In this document: piece after piece, positions 1 to 4,906 of the stretch | How positions within the stretch are numbered: the first letter of the stretch is position 1 | Layout of the letters: every line of letters begins with the position of its first letter | DNA from: an uncultured Lachnospiraceae bacterium | Lineage (GTDB): Bacteria > Bacillota > Clostridia > Lachnospirales > Lachnospiraceae | Direction of reading: 5' to 3' | Assembly (NCBI GenBank): GCA_910589195.1 | Contig: CAJUTC010000090.1 | Span: forward strand, 1 to 5,150 | Length of the DNA: 5,150 nt | Made by a program: the position numbers and the translations under genes | Notes under the pieces: generated by a model | Seen by the model: the letters and a program-made list of their open reading frames with translations, nothing else | Told to the model about the DNA's origin: nothing | The model's database searches: none

Positions 1-14
1 GCGGTGCGAGGTTT

Positions 15-73
15 ATATTATCACTCCGCTTTGAAAATGTCAACCTCTTTTTTCACGTTTTTTACTGTTTTTT
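15..73 (-). promoter_or_regulatory. Strong promoter with phased A-tract UP element, firing leftward
   Basis: Read on the minus strand, TTGACA lies at 43-38. A 17-nt spacer follows, then TAATAT at 20-15 preceded by TGA (23-21), which gives an extended -10. An overlapping GATAAT at 22-17 is an alternative -10 with a 15-nt spacer. Upstream of -35 are three A6 tracts (forward T6 at 48-53, 58-63 and 68-73), exactly 10 bp apart. This is the geometry of an intrinsically bent UP element that contacts RNA polymerase alpha subunits. A consensus -35, an extended -10 and an UP element together are typical of stable-RNA operons. The transcript would start near positions 6-10 and leave the window, so its product is unseen and the rRNA/tRNA reading is inference. 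Confidence 0.8.
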
Positions 74-142
74 CGCTAATTTATATTTTTTCTCTAAATT
101 CCGGTTTATCGAGCCACGTTATCAACTAAATACCACCAGTAC

Positions 143-190
143 AAAACCGCTGCTACATGGAAACATACAAAACCATGCGACAACGGTTTT
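143..190. repeat. Imperfect inverted repeat, possible weak terminator of the 192-407 ORF
   Basis: AAAACCG (143-149) pairs perfectly with CGGTTTT (184-190). Inside it CATGG (156-160) pairs with CCATG (173-177). The two stems are separated by a symmetric 6 x 6 internal loop, and the apical loop is 12 nt. It begins just past the stop codon of the minus-strand ORF and just upstream of the A-tract promoter. It could end leftward transcription before that promoter, but no long U-tract follows, so termination is uncertain. A protein-binding palindrome is an alternative. Confidence 0.4.
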
Positions 191-191
191 C

Positions 192-407
192 TTATTTCCG
201 CTTCTTTCTCTGGCCGACATAGCTTTTGAAGAATTTCGATTTTTCAAGGATACATTCAAGCTGCCGGAACTCTGCATCAGACAGCTTGTTATAAAGGAAG
301 CTTGATACATATGAGAGTACCAGCGTAATAAGCGATTTAACTGTAAAGATCCTGTTTGATACAGACGAGAAAACGGTTGAAAACGGAAGATGTGTTACTT
401 GACACAC
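192..407 (-). CDS. Short hypothetical protein or gene remnant (71 aa)
   Basis: The frame opens at a GTG (407-405) with a weak AGGA-like sequence five bases upstream and ends in TAA at 194-192. The first 20 or so residues look like untidy, low-quality coding. From about residue 20 the product has a hydrophobic stretch (SLITLVLSYVSSFLY), an amphipathic acidic segment (LSDAEFRQLECILEKS) and a basic tail ending RKKRK. The frame is also open upstream into the yaaA region, so the true start is unclear. The C-terminal pattern faintly recalls the end of BlaI/MecI-type repressors, but I do not recognise it with confidence. It sits 19 nt downstream of yaaA on the same strand and could be the tail of a decayed gene. 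It may equally be chance. Confidence 0.3.
   Translation of the reverse strand: MCQVTHLPFSTVFSSVSNRIFTVKSLITLVLSYVSSFLYNKLSDAEFRQLECILEKSKFFKSYVGQRKKRK
369..406. promoter_or_regulatory. Tandem GAAAACGG repeat and TGTGT-N6-ACACA palindrome
   Basis: GAAAACGG occurs at 369-376 and again at 379-386, one helical turn apart. Five bases further on lies a 16-bp palindrome, TGTGT (391-395) and ACACA (402-406), around a 6-bp centre. On the minus strand the palindrome could form a small 5-bp hairpin 21 nt past the yaaA stop, followed by a pyrimidine-rich stretch. It may therefore be a weak terminator or a binding site for a dimeric regulator. The sequence does not decide between these. Confidence 0.25.
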
Positions 408-426
408 CTGGTTCCTATTCTGGCCA

Positions 427-1227
427 TTATGATTTACAAAACACGAATTCGCCTGATTTTGACATCTCTTCCTTATATTGATATCCTAAAGCTGTAAATT
501 CTTTCATCTGTTCTGGCTGTTCAATCAAATTTGCCGCCATAAACCGCACCATTTCCCCACGTGCCATTTTAGCCTCTGTCCCTTTTACTTTTATTCTAAA
601 TCCATCTTTTCCTTCCGATTCCACCTGTCCGAACACACAGGTAATAAATCGATCCTCTGGCTGCAAATAAGGTTCTACAGCCTTCGAATATTCTTTTGAC
701 GCCAGATTAATAATCACGGTTCCTCTCCCTCTCGGCCTGCTTAGTTCCTTATAAATATCATCTTTCCAGAATTGATATAATGTGGGAACCCACTCCCCAA
801 TCTCGCTTCCATCCTGTTTCTTTAGAGGAAACATTCCTTTTGCCTGCATCTCCAGCCGATAAGGCACAACACCATCCATAGGCCGCAGAATCCCATAAAA
901 CCCGGATAAAATCCGCAGATGTTTTGCTACATACGACCACTGCTGATTATCAAAAGCTGCCGGAGCCATATACTGATATTGAATTCCCTCATAAGCTAAT
1001 AATGCTGGGGTAAGATTGTTCTTAAGATTCATATTTTGGAAACGTTCATAGTTCAACTCTGTCAGCTTTTCATTGCACTTCCACATCAGGGAAACTTCTT
1101 TCCGGCTTAATGATCGGATATATTCCTTTAATCGTTCTGCCTTATCCAGCAGCGCCGGAACGCCCATGGGCGGAATCAAATCAGGGCAGATATTCATTTT
1201 TTTGGCAGGAGATATTATAATTTTCAT
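427..1227 (-). CDS. yaaA: YaaA family peroxide stress resistance protein (DUF328/UPF0246)
   Basis: A 266-residue cytoplasmic protein, close to the usual family length of about 250-260. Family hallmarks run in order: an N-terminal IIISPAKKM (about residues 3-11), GILRPMDGVVPYRLEM near the middle, LYQFWKDDI, INLASKEYSKAV, and a C-terminal block with AKMARGEMVRFM, then LGYQYKEEMSKSGEFVF. In Escherichia coli YaaA belongs to the OxyR response. It lowers free intracellular iron and so limits Fenton damage under peroxide, and it has a DNA-binding fold. The ATG at 1227 is chosen because GAAAGGAG (1240-1233) sits five bases upstream. An in-frame GTG at 1233 overlaps that site and is unlikely. It lies 41 nt behind the upstream membrane-protein gene on the same strand with no obvious terminator between, so co-transcription with the padR cluster is plausible. 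Identification is very secure; its role here is transferred from the family. Confidence 0.96.
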   Translation of the reverse strand: MKIIISPAKKMNICPDLIPPMGVPALLDKAERLKEYIRSLSRKEVSLMWKCNEKLTELNYERFQNMNLKNNLTPALLAYEGIQYQYMAPAAFDNQQWSYVAKHLRILSGFYGILRPMDGVVPYRLEMQAKGMFPLKKQDGSEIGEWVPTLYQFWKDDIYKELSRPRGRGTVIINLASKEYSKAVEPYLQPEDRFITCVFGQVESEGKDGFRIKVKGTEAKMARGEMVRFMAANLIEQPEQMKEFTALGYQYKEEMSKSGEFVFCKS

Positions 1228-1234
1228 ACCCACT

Positions 1235-1263
1235 CCTTTCTTTTTCTTAGTTTATCAGAAAGG
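1235..1263 (-). promoter_or_regulatory. Possible hairpin sequestering the yaaA ribosome binding site
   Basis: On the minus-strand transcript CCUUUCU (1263-1257) can pair perfectly over 7 bp with AGAAAGG (1241-1235), with a 15-nt loop. The downstream arm contains most of the GAAAGGAG ribosome binding site of yaaA. If it forms, it would lower initiation at yaaA unless an upstream event opens it. The stem is A/U-rich and may be only marginally stable, so this is a suggestion. Confidence 0.3.
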
Positions 1264-1268
1264 CCTGG

Positions 1269-1793
1269 CTAATAAATAATCCGAAACCGTTCGCTGTCAG
1301 CCGGATTTATCCGGTATTCTACACTCCTAACATATTCCTCCTGATAATCCCGCAGCTCCCGGTTCTTCAGGCCATTTAAGAATTCATCTTTATGCCTCAT
1401 AAACATTTCCATCTCGCTGCTAACATGGCTCAAATAAAGATTGATCCAAATTTCACCATTTTCATTATCTTTCCCTTTTTCAGTTGCTACTTCACATAAT
1501 TTTGAATTATAAACTACCGCAATTTCTACAGAATTAACAGGAATATCCTCCTGCTCTTTCATCCGGCAAATGGTCCCGCCAAAATAATTTCTTAGCCGGA
1601 TCATTTCTCCCTCCTCTGGCATAATCCTATAATCAAACGTTTCTTTAACATAGTCTTCTTCCGGGGCAGGAACGGATTGATAGGTAAAATCAGAAAATTC
1701 TAAAAGCGCAATTCCAGTCCCAATACCGCCCAATAATACGCCAAGGCAAAAAATCCCAGCCGCAATCCCCCTTAACTGATTCTTTTTAATCAT
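1269..1793 (-). CDS. Single-span membrane-anchored protein of unknown function
   Basis: A 174-residue product starting MIKKNQLRG. It has one hydrophobic segment at about residues 10-31 (Gly/Leu/Ile-rich, after a Lys/Arg-containing N-terminus). About 140 charged, probably extracytoplasmic residues follow, so the expected topology is N-in/C-out. There is no lipobox cysteine. The soluble part has alternating beta-like stretches (around SVEIAVVY and EIWINLYL) and an acidic, Arg-containing C-terminal half. The ATG at 1793 overlaps the upstream stop by 8 nt in the arrangement ATGATTAA, and AGAAAGGA ends 12 nt before it, which indicates translational coupling. An in-frame ATG at 1805 abuts that ribosome binding site too closely. 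Third genes in PadR-DUF1700 modules are often DUF4097-type beta-repeat proteins, but I do not see that repeat pattern here. The family is therefore unassigned. It probably works with the HAAS membrane protein; that is inferred from context. Confidence 0.85.
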   Translation of the reverse strand: MIKKNQLRGIAAGIFCLGVLLGGIGTGIALLEFSDFTYQSVPAPEEDYVKETFDYRIMPEEGEMIRLRNYFGGTICRMKEQEDIPVNSVEIAVVYNSKLCEVATEKGKDNENGEIWINLYLSHVSSEMEMFMRHKDEFLNGLKNRELRDYQEEYVRSVEYRINPADSERFRIIY

Positions 1794-2682
1794 CGGTTTT
1801 CTCATTCCTTTCTGGCCTATCGGCAAGTTCCAAAGCCCGTTCCTTTTCCTCCACCGTATGGCTTTTGGATCCTTTCGGCTTAATCCAAAAAAATGTACAT
1901 CCCAGAGTGCTTAGGGAAACGAAACAGAGAACTGCCCCTAAACATCCTAATACAGCTCCAAAAATCGGATAGCCCTGCGTCCAAAGAACAATCAACAGAC
2001 CAAATAAATATAAAAATATAAGTCCACAGACAGCCGATCCGGTTGCCGCTAACATAACGCAAAAATTCCATCCCAGCCTGCACCACCAGAATAGGCAGCC
2101 AATAATCCACGCAATTAACATTTGAACCAAACCAATCCCCTTTTTTCCGGCTGATGAAATCCTCTGTCCGAAAACATTGGCACCATATCTCTTTTCTTCA
2201 TTTCCTTCTGTCAAAGACTGTTTCTTTCGCCCTTCCATCCATTTTCCTCCTGCCTGCTTTCCAAGGCGAATAGGGCAGGTTAAAAAGCGTAGGCATGTTC
2301 CAACACAAGCTTTAGTAATCCTCCAAAACTTCCTGCCTGCTTTCGCAACATGTTTGCCTGCCTGTTTCATCCATTCTAACAGTATCCCTGATTTCTGTCG
2401 TTTCTCTTTTACCGAAATCGGAAGATGGGAAAAATGGAACTTGTTCGAAAACCTTCTGTTCTCTCCCTTCTCAAAATCAGGCTTAACATGATAGGCCTCC
2501 AGGATCTCTGCCGCTAATTCATGGATAGGGCCGAAATCCCGAATCGCCTCTTCCTCGCTTAGTCCCTTTTCCATCTTCATTTGAATGTGTTGGGAATATT
2601 CATCAATAATATCATTCTGCTCCTCATCCTGCAGCACCTGCAAATATCCCGTCAGCTCACTTAAAAACTCCTGTTTCTTCAT
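1786..2682 (-). CDS. HAAS / DUF1700 domain integral membrane protein
   Basis: A 298-residue protein. Residues 1-65 form the HAAS (DUF1700) signature: MKKQEFLSEL, then an acidic EEQNDIIDEYSQHI helix, a GLSEEEAIRDFG turn and an AAEILEAY helix. Residues 66-180 are a long basic, probably cytoplasmic linker with many Lys/Arg and few acidic runs. Three membrane segments follow at about 184-203, 208-234 and 238-266, then a charged 30-residue tail. HAAS proteins are nearly always encoded next to PadR regulators and are thought to relay or modulate a membrane signal; the mechanism is not established. The ATG abuts the padR TAG with no gap, and its GGAGG site lies inside the last codons of padR, so the pair is coupled. 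The linker is longer than in many relatives, and the domain order (HAAS, linker, three TM) is otherwise usual. Confidence 0.93.
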   Translation of the reverse strand: MKKQEFLSELTGYLQVLQDEEQNDIIDEYSQHIQMKMEKGLSEEEAIRDFGPIHELAAEILEAYHVKPDFEKGENRRFSNKFHFSHLPISVKEKRQKSGILLEWMKQAGKHVAKAGRKFWRITKACVGTCLRFLTCPIRLGKQAGGKWMEGRKKQSLTEGNEEKRYGANVFGQRISSAGKKGIGLVQMLIAWIIGCLFWWCRLGWNFCVMLAATGSAVCGLIFLYLFGLLIVLWTQGYPIFGAVLGCLGAVLCFVSLSTLGCTFFWIKPKGSKSHTVEEKERALELADRPERNEKTDD

Positions 2683-3015
2683 CTACTCCTCCACTACTCC
2701 TCCGCTTTGCTCTTTTAAAAATTCGCAAACTCTGGCCTGAAGTTCCATCCATTCTTTTTCCAACAAATCCCGGTACAAAACGCCGGATGCTGTCAAATGA
2801 TAATATTTTCTAGGAGGCCCTTCCTTTGATTCCCGAAGGTAGGTTTCAAAATAATGTTCATTTGTCAAACGCTTTAAAAGCGGATAAATGGTTCCTTCAT
2901 TTACATTAATTACCTTGGATACCTCTTCTACCAGCTCATACCCATACATATCCTGCTTCCGGACCGATTCTAAAACAATCAGTTCCAGAACCCCTTTCTT
3001 AAACTGTGCATTCAT
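2683..3015 (-). CDS. PadR family transcriptional regulator
   Basis: A 110-residue protein of the short PadR subfamily. It has a winged helix at about residues 8-80, including YGYELVEEV (24-32), the recognition-helix segment EGTIYPLLKRL (40-50) and the wing PPRKYYHLT (67-75). A C-terminal helix at about 80-102 is expected to form the dimer interface. PadR proteins usually repress their own operon, with repression relieved by a ligand or membrane signal. The ATG at 3015 follows a perfect AGGAGG (3027-3022) with 6-nt spacing. A possible TTG start at 3021 lies at the edge of that site and is rejected. It is the first gene of the minus-strand operon, directly abutting the HAAS gene, and its promoter carries a palindrome suited to autorepression. 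Assignment is secure; the effector and regulon are unknown. Confidence 0.95.
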   Translation of the reverse strand: MNAQFKKGVLELIVLESVRKQDMYGYELVEEVSKVINVNEGTIYPLLKRLTNEHYFETYLRESKEGPPRKYYHLTASGVLYRDLLEKEWMELQARVCEFLKEQSGGVVEE

Positions 3016-3036
3016 ACACAACCTCCTCGTAATACT

Positions 3037-3065
3037 ATATTATACCAGCTACCTTGTATTGTCAA
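3037..3065 (-). promoter_or_regulatory. padR promoter with PadR-type operator
   Basis: Minus-strand TTGACA (3065-3060) is followed by TATAAT at 3044-3039 (15-nt spacer, with TGG making an extended -10) or TAATAT at 3042-3037 (17-nt spacer). The spacer holds a 16-bp imperfect palindrome at 3058-3043, TACAAGGTAGCTGGTA, with 12 of 16 positions symmetric. It overlaps the -10 and would block polymerase if bound. Flanking it, TATAGTACT (3073-3065) and TATAGTATT (3039-3031) form a direct repeat 34 bp apart. Autoregulation by PadR is inferred from position and symmetry. Confidence 0.7.
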
Positions 3066-3096
3066 GTACTATAGAAATCATAATAGCCTCTTTTCA

Positions 3097-3125
3097 TTGC
3101 GCTCTTTCTATTTGTCCGTTATAAT
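3097..3125 (+). promoter_or_regulatory. Promoter of the EFR1-like flavodoxin/ferredoxin gene
   Basis: TATAAT at 3120-3125 is a perfect -10. The best-spaced -35 is TTGCGC at 3097-3102 (17-nt spacer), matching consensus only in its TTG. Transcription would begin near 3132, leaving an untranslated leader of about 230 nt before the start codon at 3364. The weak -35 suggests an activator or modest basal activity. The -35 lies 31 bp from the divergent padR -35, so regulator binding there could affect both directions. Confidence 0.55.
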
Positions 3126-3131
3126 GGAAGC

Positions 3132-3363
3132 AGGCCATACCCATTTTCCCCACATTCGCCAGAGGCTCACAGGAAACCCATTTTCATTCATGGCGGCATC
3201 TGTAAGGGCAGACATGAGGGGTTGGGTTGCTGTGAAAGTCCCGCAGCCGAATAGGCGGTATCAATTCAGGGATGCCAAATGCGCCCGCCAGACTTTCCTG
3301 TTTGGTTTCGCGTCCGCATTCGGATACATGCAGGCTTTAATGAAAACTAGGGGGATTACAAAA
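3132..3363 (+). promoter_or_regulatory. Long GC-rich structured 5' leader, candidate cis-regulatory RNA
   Basis: About 230 nt separate the promoter from the EFR1 start. Bases 3191-3300 are roughly 57% G+C, against A/T-rich flanks. Nested helices can be drawn: 3169-3176 with 3294-3301 (8 bp, perfect), 3191-3196 with 3285-3290 (TGGCGG/CCGCCA) and 3197-3200 with 3271-3274. Inside is a hairpin 3225-3230/3243-3248 (GGTTGC/GCAGCC). A further hairpin lies at 3312-3316/3321-3325 near the ribosome binding site. An alternative helix 3195-3200/3271-3276 (GGCATC/GATGCC) competes with the second, which would allow two states. I could not match it to the FMN, cobalamin, THF, c-di-GMP or other riboswitch consensus sequences I know. 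It could instead be a dispersed repeat. It contains no recognisable protein domain, although the EFR1 frame stays open through it. Confidence 0.5.
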
Positions 3364-4149
3364 ATGAAACTGTACCAGATTTATTTCAGTCCAACAGGAG
3401 GAACCAAAAAAATCGCAGAAATTATCAGCCAGGCCTGGAGTTACGAAAAGGAATCCATTGATTTGCTGGCTTCTGTTCCAGAAAGCTCGTATCCGGTTTT
3501 CACCAAGGACGATATCTGCGTCATCGCCGTTCCCTCCTTTGGAGGACGTGTACCAGAAATCGCACGGAAAAAACTTCAAGCTATGAAAGGCAATCATGCT
3601 TCTGCTATTTTAGTTGCGGTCTATGGAAACCGTGCTTTTGAAGATACTTTAATTGAGCTTAAGGATACGCTTATGGATTCCGGCTTTTTTATTGCCGCAG
3701 CCATCAGCGCAGTTGCCCAGCATTCAATCTTTCCACTGTTTGCCGCTGGACGGCCAGATTCGGATGACACGGAAGAGTTAATTCGCTTTGCCAAACAAAT
3801 TAAAACATCCATCCAGCAAGGCACCCCTCTTGACGCGCCACCTATGCCAGGCAACCGCCCTTATAAGGAATATCATGTGATTCCCATGAACCCCAACGGA
3901 TATCAATGCAACAACTGCAGCCTTTGTGCCCAGCAGTGTCCCGTTCAGGCTATCCCAAAGGAAAATCCAAGCAGCGTAATAAAAGAGCGTTGTATTTCCT
4001 GTATGCACTGTGTTGCCGTCTGTCCTCAGCATTCCAGAGGTCTTGATCCCCTCTTTTTGTCTGCAGCAGAGCTGAAGATGAAACAAGTATGTAGTGGACG
4101 GAAAGACAATCAATTATTTCAGGCGGCAGATCTTTATTGCCAGTCTTAA
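3364..4149 (+). CDS. EFR1-family flavodoxin-like protein with two [4Fe-4S] ferredoxin motifs
   Basis: A 261-residue cytoplasmic redox protein. Residues 1 to about 150 are flavodoxin-like. The FMN phosphate loop is SPTGGT (9-14), with PSFGGRVP (57-64) and VYGNRAFEDT (87-96) at the other flavin-side loops. A Pro-rich linker follows. Then come two ferredoxin clusters: C182, C185, C188, C192-Pro and C210, C213, C216, C220-Pro, all eight cysteines present. The fusion suggests electron passage between low-potential iron-sulfur donors and a flavin; physiological partners of this family are poorly known. The start at 3364 is chosen because the protein then begins with the canonical MKLYQIYFSPTGGT, and GGGGGA (3350-3355) lies 8 nt upstream. 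The frame is open for 89 codons further upstream (to 3097), but that part resembles no domain and overlaps the leader. It is transcribed divergently from padR and ends at a strong hairpin terminator. Family assignment is strong; function is inferred. Confidence 0.93.
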   Translation: MKLYQIYFSPTGGTKKIAEIISQAWSYEKESIDLLASVPESSYPVFTKDDICVIAVPSFGGRVPEIARKKLQAMKGNHASAILVAVYGNRAFEDTLIELKDTLMDSGFFIAAAISAVAQHSIFPLFAAGRPDSDDTEELIRFAKQIKTSIQQGTPLDAPPMPGNRPYKEYHVIPMNPNGYQCNNCSLCAQQCPVQAIPKENPSSVIKERCISCMHCVAVCPQHSRGLDPLFLSAAELKMKQVCSGRKDNQLFQAADLYCQS

Positions 4150-4168
4150 TCCGTTACCGGAAACATGT

Positions 4169-4205
4169 AAAAAGCAGCCCGCAAAATCATTCGTGGGCTG
4201 CTTTT
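4169..4205. terminator. Bidirectional rho-independent terminator
   Basis: AAAAGCAGCCCGC (4170-4182) pairs with GTGGGCTGCTTTT (4193-4205) over 13 bp with one G-U pair and a 10-nt loop. On the plus strand the stem ends in four T, 20 nt after the EFR1 stop. On the minus strand five T (4173-4169) follow the stem, so it can also stop the convergent GNAT transcript. Placement between two converging genes supports a shared role. Confidence 0.9.
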
Positions 4206-4208
4206 CGC

Positions 4209-4229
4209 TCCATATCTATTTCCATATCT
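4209..4229. repeat. Short 12-bp-period direct repeat
   Basis: TCCATATCT occurs at 4209-4217 and 4221-4229, with a decayed third copy (CCCATAAAT) at 4232-4240. It lies in the A/T-rich tail between the terminator and the GNAT stop. It is probably a small slippage repeat without function. A 4-bp hairpin CCAC-AAAA-GTGG at 4249-4260 lies close by. Confidence 0.35.
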
Positions 4230-4311
4230 TATCCCATAAATTCCAATTCCACAAAAGTGGTTATGTATCAAAACATTCCAAAATATCTTGATGATTTTCA
4301 ATTGCTTTTTC

Positions 4312-4896
4312 CTATTTCTTGTGTTCTTTTTTATACCAGATATACGTATTGATTTGAGCCAGACCATATCTTTCACTTGAAATCACATTCATTAGCTTAT
4401 CTTCCGTAAGATTAAATCTCTTATATCCATTTTTATCGTAAAAGCGGATTGCCCTAATATTTTCTGGTGAAACGCACCAATAAATTTGCTTCAGCTTTAA
4501 CGTGTCAAAACCCAACTGAAGCATATCATCCATGCCTGCTCTTGAATAGCCTTTTCCCATGGCACATTTGCGGACAGTAATCGCAAACTCTGCCGTTCCA
4601 TTCATAATGTGTTTGAGAGAAATGGTCCCCATATACTCATCATTATCTTCTGCTATAGCCAAATGTAAATCATTGATCTTACCTCCTGTCAAGCCGCAAG
4701 GGATTCGTCCCTCACAATCAGTTCCAACAATCTGTGCCAATACAGCCCCTGCTTCATGGCTCGCAGCAATAAAAGCTTTGCAGTCCTCTATTGTTTTCAC
4801 AAAAAAATCTGTTTGCATATTTTTTACCACCGTTTCGTCGTGCATCCACTCTAACATAAACGGCGCATCTTTTTGCTGCAGCTTTCTTAATCTCAT
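4312..4896 (-). CDS. GNAT family N-acetyltransferase (RimJ/RimL-like)
   Basis: A 194-residue protein with the Gcn5-related fold. It opens with a beta strand and the N-terminal MRLRKLQQKDAPFMLEWM typical of RimJ/RimL-like enzymes. The core EYMGTISLKHI (88-97) is beta 4, followed by AEFAITV. The acetyl-CoA pyrophosphate loop is CAMGKGYS (111-118), then a long helix, and ENIRAIRFYDKNGYKR (145-160) is the motif-B helix with Asn146 and Tyr153. The first residue of the Q/R-x-x-G-x-G loop motif is Cys111 rather than Gln/Arg. About 20 residues near 58-78 look like an insertion before the core. The ATG at 4896 is preferred over a GTG at 4914 because AGAGG lies 7 nt upstream of it. It probably transfers acetyl from acetyl-CoA to an amine (a protein N-terminus, polyamine or drug); the substrate cannot be told. 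It lies 10 nt after the upstream membrane ORF, so the two are probably co-transcribed. Confidence 0.93.
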   Translation of the reverse strand: MRLRKLQQKDAPFMLEWMHDETVVKNMQTDFFVKTIEDCKAFIAASHEAGAVLAQIVGTDCEGRIPCGLTGGKINDLHLAIAEDNDEYMGTISLKHIMNGTAEFAITVRKCAMGKGYSRAGMDDMLQLGFDTLKLKQIYWCVSPENIRAIRFYDKNGYKRFNLTEDKLMNVISSERYGLAQINTYIWYKKEHKK

Positions 4897-4906
4897 AGCG
4901 CCACCT

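Noticed and set aside
1..120. T-rich stretches as a plus-strand terminator
   Set aside because: The T6 runs are regularly phased and sit directly behind a consensus minus-strand -35, and no stem precedes them. A UP element explains them better.
399..404. Plus-strand TTGACA as a promoter
   Set aside because: No -10-like hexamer occurs at 16-18 nt spacing, and it would read antisense into yaaA.
1073..1279. Plus-strand ORFs opposite yaaA, the HAAS gene (2177-2491) and the GNAT gene (4559-4939)
   Set aside because: They lie antisense to well-supported genes, lack ribosome binding sites and have unlikely composition.
3132..3363. Known riboswitch (FMN, cobalamin, THF, c-di-GMP)
   Set aside because: The core sequences I know for these classes, such as GCCACTG of cobalamin elements, were not found on either strand.
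4146..4376. Minus-strand ORF with a GIGIYGIRYGNRYG run that looks like a repeat protein
   Set aside because: The run comes from the short A/T-rich 12-bp repeat. The frame overlaps the GNAT 3' end and crosses the terminator.
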